A DNA stretch of 64,000 nucleotides from a virus. The notes beneath the pieces are model-generated. The model did no database searches and was not told where the DNA came from. It was given only the letters and a program-made list of their open reading frames with translations. The position numbers and the translations under genes are program-made. The stretch lies in IMG/VR virus record IMGVR_UViG_3300030108_004141, positions 1-64,000 of that record; one strand, written 5' to 3'. Of the stretch, positions 18,145 to 27,221 are shown one piece after another. The stretch's first letter is position 1. The number at the start of each line of letters is the position of its first letter.

Positions 18145-19601
18145 TGCTCAAGATCAAGAAGTTAGATGAAGTGTGGGCGTTTGTTGAGTGTGAGCCAGGT
18201 CAGTGTCAAGAAATATCTGACTTACTCACGTTCGAGGTTCCTGGCGCAAAATTTATGCCATCCTATCGTAAAAGATATTGGGACGGCAAGATCCGCTTAT
18301 ATGACGCAAAGAAAAGTCGTATCTACACAGGTCTGCATACAAAGATGCGCGACTTCGCCCTGTCTAACAACTATGACATAGAAGTCGATGAAGCACTCTT
18401 AGATACTGATGAAATATCAATCGCTGAAGCACGTGGCTTTGCTAAAAGTTTACACATGCCGATAGAGCCACGTGATTATCAGCTACAAGCATTTTCTTTT
18501 GCTGTGCGCAATCGCCGTGCTGTTTTAGTTTCGCCGACAGGTAGTGGTAAATCGTTGATCGCTTATCTGATCGCTCGTTGGTATAATCAAAAAACACTTA
18601 TCGTTGTTCCTACTGTTTCTCTCGTCATGCAGATGGCAAAAGATTTTGAAGAGTATGGTTACGATAAAGAAGTACACGGTATCATGGCAGGTGTAGAAAA
18701 AACTTCTGCGACTGATATAACTGTTTCAACATGGCAATCTATTTACGAACAGAAGAAACCATTTTTCAAGAACTACAAGGTTATCATCGGTGATGAAGCA
18801 CACTTGTTCAAAGCGAAGAGTTTAACTTCTATTATGACTAAGATGCCAGATACACCATATCGTTTCGGTATGACTGGCACACTCGATGGTGCTGAGGTGC
18901 ATGAGCTGGTGCTTGAAGGTTTGTTCGGTCCGATAGAAAAAGTTGTAGATACAAGCACTCTCATCGATGATAAGAACTTGGCTGATCTTAAGATCAAGAT
19001 ACTTGTACTGAGTCACCCAAAAGAACTACGCAAAGATGTGCTTGATGGCGATTACCAAAATGAACTTGAGGCAATCGTAACTAGCGATGCGCGGAACAAG
19101 TTTATCAAAAATCTTGCTCTGTCACTTAAAGGTAATACATTGATTCTTTATGCGCTGGTTGAAAAACATGGCAAGCAACTATTTGAAATCATAAATGATG
19201 CGACTGAGCAAAATGTATTTTTTGTTTCGGGTGGTGTAGAAGCGCAAGAGAGAGAACGTGTTCGACAGATAGTGGAGCAATCAAATGACAGCATAATTGT
19301 TGCCTCATACGGAACCTTTTCGACTGGTATAAATATAAGGAACCTTCATAATGTCATTTTTGCGAGTCCTACAAAAAGTAGGATCAGAACGCTACAGTCT
19401 ATCGGAAGAGGTTTGAGAACGAGTGATACGAAATCGTCATGCACTCTATTTGATATTGCGGATGATTTTTCTACTAAGAACAGGAAAAACTATACACTCA
19501 ATCATCTAATGGAACGTGTGAAGATGTATAACTCTGAAGCGTTCCCATATAAGTTGTACAATATAAAACTGAGGACAACAGATGAAACCGTTCTATTTTA
19601 A
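18144..19601 (+). CDS. uvsW: UvsW DNA/RNA helicase
   Basis: 485 residues of superfamily 2. An N-terminal substrate domain (to about 100) is followed by Q-motif DYQLQAF, Walker A SPTGSGKS (about 131-138), motif II GDEAH (about 214-218), motif III GMTGTL and motif VI QSIGRGLR. It unwinds R-loops and branched DNA and switches T4 from origin- to recombination-driven replication. Coupled to uvsY. Confidence 0.96.
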   Translation: MLKIKKLDEVWAFVECEPGQCQEISDLLTFEVPGAKFMPSYRKRYWDGKIRLYDAKKSRIYTGLHTKMRDFALSNNYDIEVDEALLDTDEISIAEARGFAKSLHMPIEPRDYQLQAFSFAVRNRRAVLVSPTGSGKSLIAYLIARWYNQKTLIVVPTVSLVMQMAKDFEEYGYDKEVHGIMAGVEKTSATDITVSTWQSIYEQKKPFFKNYKVIIGDEAHLFKAKSLTSIMTKMPDTPYRFGMTGTLDGAEVHELVLEGLFGPIEKVVDTSTLIDDKNLADLKIKILVLSHPKELRKDVLDGDYQNELEAIVTSDARNKFIKNLALSLKGNTLILYALVEKHGKQLFEIINDATEQNVFFVSGGVEAQERERVRQIVEQSNDSIIVASYGTFSTGINIRNLHNVIFASPTKSRIRTLQSIGRGLRTSDTKSSCTLFDIADDFSTKNRKNYTLNHLMERVKMYNSEAFPYKLYNIKLRTTDETVLF

Positions 19602-19974
19602 ACTTGTTAATGGTGATGAAATAATGGCGAATGTTATCGATGAAGATGAAAACCATTATACTATTGATTATCCATTTAAATTCATAGCCCAGCAACATCC
19701 TGTATCAGGATACGTTACAACGAGTCTCGTTCGTTGGGTTCCTATGCAAAGTTTTATGATTCAACCACTGCGTGTCAAAAAATCTACCATCATCACTGAG
19801 GGAAAACTCGCAGATGATATCACAGATTATTATGCGCATGTTCGATTACAAACTACTCGCGAGATAGAAAGTGATGATGAGCAAATAGTTTTTGAAGATG
19901 AAGAGATGACTGAAGAAGAACTTGATGCTCTTGATGAGCTAACGAATCCGGATGCAAACACAACGGTCCATTAG
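19582..19974 (+). CDS. Small Sm/LSm-like conserved phage protein
   Basis: 130 residues. The first 65 have a small beta-barrel pattern (FKLVNGDEIMANVIDEDENH, then a strand with MQSFMIQPLRVKKS) like the LSm-like proteins often next to uvsW/gp55 in marine T4-like phages. The C-terminus is acidic. It overlaps uvsW by 20 nt. Function unknown. Confidence 0.65.
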   Translation: MKPFYFKLVNGDEIMANVIDEDENHYTIDYPFKFIAQQHPVSGYVTTSLVRWVPMQSFMIQPLRVKKSTIITEGKLADDITDYYAHVRLQTTREIESDDEQIVFEDEEMTEEELDALDELTNPDANTTVH

Positions 19975-19983
19975 GAGATCTTT

Positions 19984-20523
19984 ATGGCAAAGAAAAAGAA
20001 ACAGCACTATGTGAACAACGCAGATTTATTTGATGCGATGGTCGAATATAAAAACTCTGTCGCTGAGGCAGAAAAATTAGGAAATAAAAAACCAAGAGTT
20101 CCTATGTTCGTTGGGGAATCTATAATGAAGATCGCCACACATCTTGCGTTTAGACCGAACTTTGCTAATTATACTTTTCGTGAAGAAATGATTTCTGATG
20201 GTATTGAAAACTGTTTGCAGTACATCGATAACTTTGATCCTAACAAGTCTAAAAATCCCTTTGCATATTTCACACAGATTATATACTATGCTTTCATACG
20301 ACGTATACAAAAAGAAAAGAAATATCTGTACACGAAATATGCAGCTATAGAAAAAGCTAATTTTTTAGATGAGACTAGTGCGCTTCACGACTCAGAAAAA
20401 AATTCAGGTGTTAAGTATAACTCTGACATACAATATGGTGAGTGGTCTCAGGAGCAGATGGAACAGTTTATGGCAGACTTTGAAGAAAGTCGCAAGAAGA
20501 AACGGAAGAAGAAGGTTGCTTAA
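19984..20523 (+). CDS. gp55: Late-transcription sigma factor gp55
   Basis: 179 residues. The sigma region-2 pattern is clear: EEMISDGIENCLQYIDNFDPNKSKNPFAYFTQIIYYAFIRRIQKEKK. gp55 replaces the host sigma factor and recognises TATAAATA, which occurs before at least nine genes in this window. TAGGAGAT ribosome site. No gp33 coactivator gene was recognised here. Confidence 0.93.
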   Translation: MAKKKKQHYVNNADLFDAMVEYKNSVAEAEKLGNKKPRVPMFVGESIMKIATHLAFRPNFANYTFREEMISDGIENCLQYIDNFDPNKSKNPFAYFTQIIYYAFIRRIQKEKKYLYTKYAAIEKANFLDETSALHDSEKNSGVKYNSDIQYGEWSQEQMEQFMADFEESRKKKRKKKVA

Positions 20524-20526
20524 AAT

Positions 20527-21600
20527 ATGAAGATTGCTGTTATAGGTGACCTACACTGGGGCGCACGTAATGACAATCAAGAGTTTCTAAATTATTTTCA
20601 GAGATTCTTTGATAATGTTTTCTTCCCTGAGTTGGAAGAGCGTGGTATTAGTAATGTTTTACAGGTCGGTGACTTCGTTGATCGCCGTAAATTTATTTCG
20701 TTCGTCACACTAAATCATGTGCGCGAAAAGATATTTGGTGAGTCACATAAGCGTGGTATCACTTGGGATATCTTAGTTGGTAATCATGATACACCATACA
20801 AAAATACAAATGAAATAAATTCATTACAAGAGTTGTTTTCTCAATATAAAGGAATCAACTTTTATCCAGATCCGACTGAAATTAATTTAGATGGTCTTGA
20901 TATCTTACTGCTGCCTTGGATCAATGTCAGCAACCAAGCAACGAGTATGAGAGCAATAAATGAAACGAAAGCTCAGGTTGCCTTTGGTCATTTAGAAATC
21001 AACGGATTTGAGATGCATCCTGGTGCAGTATGTGACCATGGCATTGAGGCTTCGATATTTAACAAGTTCGATATGGTTTGCTCAGGACACTTTCATAAAA
21101 AATCAAACTCATCGAATATATTCTACCTCGGAACACCATATCAAATTATGTGGACCGATTATAATCAGGAAAAAGGATTTTACATCTTTGACACTGATAC
21201 TCGTGACCTAGAATTTATCCCGAACCCATACACTTTATTTCATAAAGTTTGGTATGATGATGCAGGTAAAACATTAGAAAAGATACTATCGACTGATCTC
21301 GGACACCTAAGCAAAGCATATGTTAAAGTGATTGTCAAATCAAAGGAAAACCCATATTGGTTTGATCTCTTTATGAGCAAGATATATAATCTTGCACCGA
21401 TTGATGTTTCTATAGTAGACGACCATTATCATTTAGATGAAATATCAGAAGAAGATCTTGTCTCAGAGGCAGAGGATACATTGACAATCTTATCGAAATA
21501 TATTAATGAACTTGATTACAGTGTAGATAAGAAAGAACTAGATAATTTGATGCGTGGATTATATAATGAAGCTCTGACTCTGGAGACAATATATGATTGA
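20527..21600 (+). CDS. gp47: Recombination nuclease subunit gp47 (Mre11-like)
   Basis: 357 residues. Metallophosphoesterase motifs in order: GDLHWG (7-12), GDFVDRR, VGNHDT, FGHLE and CSGHFH. With gp46 it forms the Mre11/Rad50-like nuclease that resects ends for recombination-dependent replication. Overlaps gp46 by 8 nt. Confidence 0.96.
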   Translation: MKIAVIGDLHWGARNDNQEFLNYFQRFFDNVFFPELEERGISNVLQVGDFVDRRKFISFVTLNHVREKIFGESHKRGITWDILVGNHDTPYKNTNEINSLQELFSQYKGINFYPDPTEINLDGLDILLLPWINVSNQATSMRAINETKAQVAFGHLEINGFEMHPGAVCDHGIEASIFNKFDMVCSGHFHKKSNSSNIFYLGTPYQIMWTDYNQEKGFYIFDTDTRDLEFIPNPYTLFHKVWYDDAGKTLEKILSTDLGHLSKAYVKVIVKSKENPYWFDLFMSKIYNLAPIDVSIVDDHYHLDEISEEDLVSEAEDTLTILSKYINELDYSVDKKELDNLMRGLYNEALTLETIYD

Positions 21601-23299
21601 GTTCCACTTCGTTCGCTGGAAAAATTTTCTATCAACTGGTAATGTTTTCACTGAGGTCGATCTTCACCTTCATGATACCACTCTGATAACAGGAGAAAAT
21701 GGTGCAGGAAAATCTACCATACTCGATGCACTATGTTTCGGGTTGTATGGTAAACCTTTCAGAAAAGTCAAAAAGAACCAACTCATAAACTCTGTTAATA
21801 ATGGTGGCACAGTTGTAGAAGTTGAGTTTATGATAAATGGTAATGATTATAAAATTGTGCGTGGTATAAAACCTGCAATCTTAGACATATATCAAAATGG
21901 TAAACCTAAAGATCAAGCTGCTAATGTTCGTGACTCACAAGAGGATATCGAAAAAAATATATTGAGAATGAATCAGAAGTCATTCACCCAAATGGTCATA
22001 TTAGGATCCTCATCATTTATACCTTTCATGCAGCTTTCTACACATGTTCGGCGCGAGGTTATCGAGGACTTGTTAGATATCGGTGTGTTTTCTACTATGT
22101 CTGCATTACTGAAAGATAGAACGAGTGATAACAAACAAACACTCGCACTAACAGAAAAAGAAATACATGGTATCGACTCGATGATCGATATGCAAAAAGA
22201 GCAAAGCAAGTTCGACGAGGAGCGGCGAAAGTCCGAACTAGAAAGATGCGAAACGCGCATAGGTGAGATCGACTCAAACATAAAAAAAGTCGATGAGGAT
22301 ATTGAGGATATCAACAGCCAGATCACTGAACTCTATAACCAAATATCTGATGAGTCTAAGGTACATAAAAAATCAGATCGAATTTTAAAGCTCGAAACTG
22401 ATTTAGATAAAAAGAAAAAGAACGCATTAAAGGTAATAGATTTTTACAATAATAATGATAACTGCCCAACCTGCACTCAAAAGATTAGTGATGAAATCAA
22501 ATTAGAAAAAATTAAGGAACGAAACGATACTATCGCTGAACTTGATGATGGTATTGAAAAGCTAGCAAAAGAAATCGAAAAGATAAATGTTAGGACAAAT
22601 GAAATTAAGAAACTGCGTGAGGTTATCGAAAATAAAGAAACCGATCTTGTTAGAAGCAAACAAGCTAAGACAGCAGATGAGCGTGAGCGTTCTCTACTGT
22701 TTGGTAAAATCAAAGATCTTAACAACGAAGAGTTTACGCATACTGCAGATAAGCTGCTCGAACTCAATGAACAAAAATCAGAAAAGCTATCGGAGAAGGA
22801 GGGTCTTCTCAATAAGAAACAGATGTTCGAAATAGCTACATTGATTTTAAAAGACAGTGGGATCAAAGCGAAAATCATTAAGCAGTATGTACCAATCATA
22901 AATCAGCTGGTCAACAAATATCTAGCAGCTATGGACTTCTTCGTCAAATTTGAACTTGATGAAAACTTCAGTGAAAAGATTCTATCACGGCATCGCGATG
23001 ATTTTAGTTATGATTCTTTCAGTGAGGGTGAAAAGATGCGTATCGACTTGTCATTACTTTTCACTTGGCGCACCATAGCTAAAATGAAAAACAGTGCTAG
23101 CACGAACCTCTTGATTCTCGATGAGGTGTTTGATGCATCACTCGATACTAATGGTTGTGATGAGTTCCTTAAAATACTAGAAAAGCTCGAAAGCTCAAAT
23201 GTATTCGTGATATCTCACAAAGCAGATATTATGCAAGATAAGTTTCATAATCACATAAGGTTTGAAAAATATAAAAATTTCTCGAGGATAGCAGCATGA
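21593..23299 (+). CDS. gp46: Recombination nuclease subunit gp46 (Rad50-like)
   Basis: 568 residues, an SMC-type ATPase. Walker A GENGAGKST (34-42), a long coiled coil split by a CPTC zinc hook (about 290), signature FSEGEKMR and Walker B LLILDEVFD near the C-terminus. Partner of gp47. The stop overlaps the next ATG. Confidence 0.96.
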   Translation: MIEFHFVRWKNFLSTGNVFTEVDLHLHDTTLITGENGAGKSTILDALCFGLYGKPFRKVKKNQLINSVNNGGTVVEVEFMINGNDYKIVRGIKPAILDIYQNGKPKDQAANVRDSQEDIEKNILRMNQKSFTQMVILGSSSFIPFMQLSTHVRREVIEDLLDIGVFSTMSALLKDRTSDNKQTLALTEKEIHGIDSMIDMQKEQSKFDEERRKSELERCETRIGEIDSNIKKVDEDIEDINSQITELYNQISDESKVHKKSDRILKLETDLDKKKKNALKVIDFYNNNDNCPTCTQKISDEIKLEKIKERNDTIAELDDGIEKLAKEIEKINVRTNEIKKLREVIENKETDLVRSKQAKTADERERSLLFGKIKDLNNEEFTHTADKLLELNEQKSEKLSEKEGLLNKKQMFEIATLILKDSGIKAKIIKQYVPIINQLVNKYLAAMDFFVKFELDENFSEKILSRHRDDFSYDSFSEGEKMRIDLSLLFTWRTIAKMKNSASTNLLILDEVFDASLDTNGCDEFLKILEKLESSNVFVISHKADIMQDKFHNHIRFEKYKNFSRIAA

Positions 23300-23955
23300 A
23301 ATTTGTAGATTTAAAAAGAGAAGGATATCTGTTTGGGCAGATTCCGATAAACCTATACAAAGAAATAGATGCTGAAATACAAGAACTTCTCGATACCAAC
23401 TTTAATGGGGCAGAAACATTTGCCGATAGATTAGCTGGTGCGCTTGAGCATGAGTACCTTTTATGGAAATCACACATAGCAATGGAAGAATTTATAAACT
23501 CTGTTGCCGGAGAATATTTCAAAAACAGTATGTGGTTTGATCCTATAGGTAAAAAATTAAACTTAGATAGATATTGGTGTAACTTTCAAAAGAAAAATGA
23601 ATACAATCCTATACACACCCACAGTGGACATTTGAGTTTTGTCATTTGGCATAAAATTCCTTATGATGCTGCAGAGGAAGCGATGGCACCGAACAGGAGG
23701 CAGATAAACGGGAATCCTCTAGATTTATTTCAGTTCGTATTTCCAGATGCACATGCGAAGGGTGGTGTCAATAATCACAACCTACAAATAGACAAATCTT
23801 TTGAAGGAATGTTTGCACTATTTTCGAATGATCTTTCTCATGTTGTCTATCCATTTTATACGAGCGATGAGTGGAGAATATCTCTTTCGGGCAACTTAAC
23901 TGTCAGAGATGAGAGCAATGAAATAATTAGATATGTTGGGAGATCTGAGCAATGA
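23296..23955 (+). CDS. 2-oxoglutarate/Fe(II) oxygenase-like protein
   Basis: 219 residues resembling the phage 2OG-Fe(II) oxygenases. YNPIHTHSGHLSFVIW supplies a possible His ligand, SHVVYPFYTSDEWRISLSGN supplies the distal His and the Arg that binds 2-oxoglutarate. Such genes are frequent in cyanophages, with unknown substrates. First gene of an ATGA-linked accessory run. Confidence 0.65.
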   Translation: MKFVDLKREGYLFGQIPINLYKEIDAEIQELLDTNFNGAETFADRLAGALEHEYLLWKSHIAMEEFINSVAGEYFKNSMWFDPIGKKLNLDRYWCNFQKKNEYNPIHTHSGHLSFVIWHKIPYDAAEEAMAPNRRQINGNPLDLFQFVFPDAHAKGGVNNHNLQIDKSFEGMFALFSNDLSHVVYPFYTSDEWRISLSGNLTVRDESNEIIRYVGRSEQ

Positions 23956-24380
23956 TTGAAATAAAAGGTCATGACCGTAAACTATTACACATCGTGTATA
24001 GGCTTTTTGATTTGAAAGTAGCGAAACGTCACGAGGTCATAGATGCAAATAATTTTCTACAGCTTGCTGCTTTAAATATGCCAAAAGGTAAAACATTTGA
24101 GCCTCATAAACATATTTGGAAAGACGGTGAGAGAGAAGTTATAGCGCAAGAAGCGTGGGTGGTTATAAAGGGAAAGGTCGAGGTTTCTTATTTCAATGAG
24201 CTAGGATACCCCATACAGAAAGAAATACTCGAGGAGGGTGATGTATCGATAACACTTCATGGCGGTCACACATACACTATTCTCGAAGATGCATTAGTTT
24301 ATGAGTTCAAAACAGGTCCATATACTGGCCAAGAAAATGATAAGATATTTTTGAAAGAGCTAGATTATCCAATATTATGA
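23952..24380 (+). CDS. Cupin-fold protein (WbuC/sugar isomerase-like)
   Basis: 142 residues with a single cupin barrel. Motif 1 is around FEPHKHIW with a downstream Glu, motif 2 around EGDVSITLHGGHTYTIL. Its place in a sugar-nucleotide cassette suggests a surface-sugar role, as for WbuC-like cupins near O-antigen genes. The activity is not provable from sequence. Confidence 0.6.
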   Translation: MIEIKGHDRKLLHIVYRLFDLKVAKRHEVIDANNFLQLAALNMPKGKTFEPHKHIWKDGEREVIAQEAWVVIKGKVEVSYFNELGYPIQKEILEEGDVSITLHGGHTYTILEDALVYEFKTGPYTGQENDKIFLKELDYPIL

Positions 24381-25072
24381 CAAACGTAACTATTCGAGGT
24401 GGCATAGGAACTCAGGTTCTTGGCTTCGTTATAAATTTAGCAAGGTATGGTGATAAGATTACTTCCGTGTCATACAACACAGGCAACTATCCTGCTGAGC
24501 AAAGAAAGATAATGAAAGCTGGTTCAGTTCAGGAATATATAGATAAGTGTTTGGATATTATATTTCCGATAGAATACAATAATGTTCCGAATGGTAAAAC
24601 TATTTTGAATGATAAATCTATAGAGCATGCGCTGAAGAACATTACAAGAGCTATATTTTTTGCAGGTCCGAAAAGAGCTGAGGGTTTTGATAGACCGATT
24701 TTACATGTGCGTAAACACGATTATGATACATTATCAGACCAAAGTTATTTTGATTTGATAACAAAGTATGATTGCGAAAATATAGTCACAGACAGTGTCG
24801 ACCACTGCAAAAAGTTCGGTCTGAACTATACAGATGAACCTGAAAATACTATCGGTGACTGGCTTAAACTTGCCAACTCTCGCACTACTTGTGTTGGACC
24901 GTTTTCTACATTTACTCTCATGGCAGCATATTTTAATCCAGCACTCGAACTAAAGGTTGTCGAACCTCAAGAGGCGAACGGTCATGTTTGGGGTGGGAAC
25001 GAGCGTATTGAGTCAGGTAAGAGGCATCTTGCCTTATTTGTTAAGCATTTATCTAATGTGAGCTACGCATGA
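24377..25072 (+). CDS. Glycosyltransferase, GT11 fucosyltransferase-like fold
   Basis: 231 residues. The pattern follows GT11-type GT-B enzymes: an N-terminal Gly-rich turn RGGIGTQVLG, a basic HVRKHDYD element in place of HxRRGDY, then VTDSVDHCKKFG and a DWLKLANSRTTCVGPFSTFT segment like the sugar-nucleotide binding region. It is shorter than typical members and the key RRGD is altered to RKHD. Located with sugar-nucleotide genes. Confidence 0.5.
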   Translation: MTNVTIRGGIGTQVLGFVINLARYGDKITSVSYNTGNYPAEQRKIMKAGSVQEYIDKCLDIIFPIEYNNVPNGKTILNDKSIEHALKNITRAIFFAGPKRAEGFDRPILHVRKHDYDTLSDQSYFDLITKYDCENIVTDSVDHCKKFGLNYTDEPENTIGDWLKLANSRTTCVGPFSTFTLMAAYFNPALELKVVEPQEANGHVWGGNERIESGKRHLALFVKHLSNVSYA

Positions 25073-25692
25073 AAATACTATTATTCTTAGGAGCGGCATG
25101 TCCCTTTGGTACAGAGGTCCATAAACATTTGAGCAACAAGGGTCATGACATAACGTATGAATGGGCGACTGGGCGTGGACAAAAGGTATCAGAGTCTGCT
25201 CTCGAATGGGAAGGTGATCTGATTATTTCTTTTCTGAACTATATCATCCTACCAAAAGAAATATTGGAAAAAGCACCTGCGATAAACTTTCACCCTGGAC
25301 CACCTGAGCATCCAGGAAGTGGTTGTATGAGCTGGGGGTTATACTCAGGACAAAAGATTTATGGCGTCACTGTCCATGAGGTAAATGAAGAAGTCGACGG
25401 TGGTAAGATTTTGAAGGTTCGTCGATTTGATATTTCTGATTGTAAGTCGAGAGAAGAGCTTGAGCATAAAGCCAAAACTGAGTTGCTCACACTTTTCTAT
25501 GAGTATACAGAATACACTGAGTGGCCACGCAAAGCAAGGAAGATTAGCGAAATTGATGTAGCATCAGAACTCGAAAGACATGCGAATACAGATGAGGTCA
25601 ATAAAAAGATCAGAGCATTTCATACAGAAAAGAATCCAGTTTATGTAATGATTGATGGCAAGAGGTTTGAATATGTTCCAAAAAGTGACTGA
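25069..25692 (+). CDS. N-formyltransferase (sugar or Met-tRNA type)
   Basis: 207 residues of the formyltransferase fold using 10-formyl-tetrahydrofolate. The catalytic triad is visible: Asn73 and His75 in INFHPGPPEHPGSG and Asp110 in EEVDGG. It lacks the C-terminal tRNA-binding domain of Fmt. With the aminotransferase and Gmd next door, a sugar N-formyltransferase (WbkC-like, acting on GDP-perosamine) is more likely than a tRNA enzyme; that is an inference. Confidence 0.75.
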   Translation: MKILLFLGAACPFGTEVHKHLSNKGHDITYEWATGRGQKVSESALEWEGDLIISFLNYIILPKEILEKAPAINFHPGPPEHPGSGCMSWGLYSGQKIYGVTVHEVNEEVDGGKILKVRRFDISDCKSREELEHKAKTELLTLFYEYTEYTEWPRKARKISEIDVASELERHANTDEVNKKIRAFHTEKNPVYVMIDGKRFEYVPKSD

Positions 25693-26263
25693 GTTTGAAC
25701 AAAGGGTTGCTGAGTTCTTTGGTGCGCCATATGCTGTCGCAGTAGATTCATGTACCCATGGAGTAGAACTTTGCCTGAGGTATAAAAACTCATCATACAT
25801 GTTCGTTCCTGTTCGCACATACTTATCAATCCCTATGTTAGCTAAAAAACTCAACATACAGTTTTATTGGTCTAATGAGCCATGGGAAAACTATTATGAG
25901 CTCATAGATAAAATATATGACGCTGCAGTTTTATGGGAGCGCGATAGCTATATTCCAGGAACGATGATGTCGCTCAGTTTTCAGTTTCAGAAACATCTCA
26001 GCCTTGGCAGAGGTGGTATGATACTGCTTGATGATAAAGAAGCTCATGAAGAGCTGATTCGTATGAGTTATGACGGTCGTGACCGCGATATGCCTTGGCG
26101 TGATCAGAATGTCAAAACACATGGATATCATTATTATATGACACCTGAAACTGCGATCACTGGAATAGAACGATTGGAAGATGCTATAAATAGAAAGCCG
26201 AAACAGTGGGTCATGAGTGATTGGCCAAATTTATCTTTGATGGAGGTATTTCGTAATGGCTAA
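25673..26263 (+). CDS. Compact DegT-family sugar aminotransferase
   Basis: 196 residues from the ATG at 25673, which follows an AGAGG ribosome site. It has the DegT/DnrJ/EryC1 start (EFEQRVAEFFGAPYAVAVDS), the PLP-contact Asp83 (YDAAVLWE), a likely Schiff-base Lys107 in SFQFQKHLSLGRGGM, and GYHYYMTPETAITGIERLE as in the family. It is only about half the usual 370 residues, lacking internal loops and the C-terminal domain. Overlaps both neighbours. It may make a 4-amino-6-deoxysugar from the Gmd product. Confidence 0.7.
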   Translation: MFQKVTEFEQRVAEFFGAPYAVAVDSCTHGVELCLRYKNSSYMFVPVRTYLSIPMLAKKLNIQFYWSNEPWENYYELIDKIYDAAVLWERDSYIPGTMMSLSFQFQKHLSLGRGGMILLDDKEAHEELIRMSYDGRDRDMPWRDQNVKTHGYHYYMTPETAITGIERLEDAINRKPKQWVMSDWPNLSLMEVFRNG

Positions 26264-27221
26264 AGCATTAATCACAGGTATCAGTGGACAAGATGGGAGT
26301 TATCTAACCGAGTATCTTCTAGAACTAGGATACGATGTCTATGGTATAGTTCGCCGCCATAGTGTCGCAGAAAATCAAAGCGCAAGGTTGGTTGATACCA
26401 ATCACAGAATTAAAACATTCTATGGTGACCTGACCGATGAGTTATCTCTGTATCGGATTGTTGAAGAGGTAAAGCCAGACGAGGTTTACAATCTCGCTGC
26501 TATGAGTCATGTGCGAATCAGCACCGATATGCCAGCTTTCACGATAAAAACTAACTCGCTGGGTGTTCTAAATATGCTAGAGGTGGTGCGAACAGTTGTA
26601 CCGAAAGCAAGGTTCTATCAAGCATCATCAAGTGAGATGTTTGGTAACTCTATCGAGCCAGGAGGTATGCAAACTCTAACGACTCCGATGCATCCTGTCA
26701 GCCCATACGGTTGTTCAAAGGTATTAGGATACAACTTGGTTCGGCATTATCGTAATGGTTTCAAAATGCATGCTTGTAATGGTATCTTGTTCAATCACGA
26801 GTCACCTCGTCGGGGAACAAACTTTGTAACTAATAAGGTTGTGAAAACTGCGGTTCAGATCAAGAAGGGTATGGTCGACAAACTCGAGCTAGGAAATATG
26901 GATAGTTGCCGCGATTGGGGTCACAGTTATGATTACGTTCGGGGAATGCATAAGATAATTAATCACGAGGTTCCAGATGACTTCATTATCGCCACTGGTG
27001 ACACTTACTCTGTTAGAGATATGTGTGATCATGTTTTTTCTCGTCTCGATATGGATTATAAAGATTACGTGGTCCAAAATCCGAAGTATATGCGACCGGA
27101 AGAGCTAAAGTATCTTCGGGGTGATTCATCTAAGATTCGTGAAACTTTGGGTTGGGAGCCAACTTACACGTTTGCCTCTATGCTAGATGAGATGATTGAA
27201 CATTGGATGGAAAAGATATGA
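26256..27221 (+). CDS. gmd: GDP-mannose 4,6-dehydratase
   Basis: 321 residues of the extended SDR family. NAD(P)-binding LITGISGQDGSYL at the N-terminus, YQASSSEMFG catalytic segment, YGCSK active-site Tyr-Lys, and the Gmd-specific NHESPRRGTNFV. It converts GDP-mannose to GDP-4-keto-6-deoxymannose. Overlaps the aminotransferase by 8 nt and the deformylase by ATGA. Confidence 0.94.
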   Translation: MAKALITGISGQDGSYLTEYLLELGYDVYGIVRRHSVAENQSARLVDTNHRIKTFYGDLTDELSLYRIVEEVKPDEVYNLAAMSHVRISTDMPAFTIKTNSLGVLNMLEVVRTVVPKARFYQASSSEMFGNSIEPGGMQTLTTPMHPVSPYGCSKVLGYNLVRHYRNGFKMHACNGILFNHESPRRGTNFVTNKVVKTAVQIKKGMVDKLELGNMDSCRDWGHSYDYVRGMHKIINHEVPDDFIIATGDTYSVRDMCDHVFSRLDMDYKDYVVQNPKYMRPEELKYLRGDSSKIRETLGWEPTYTFASMLDEMIEHWMEKI

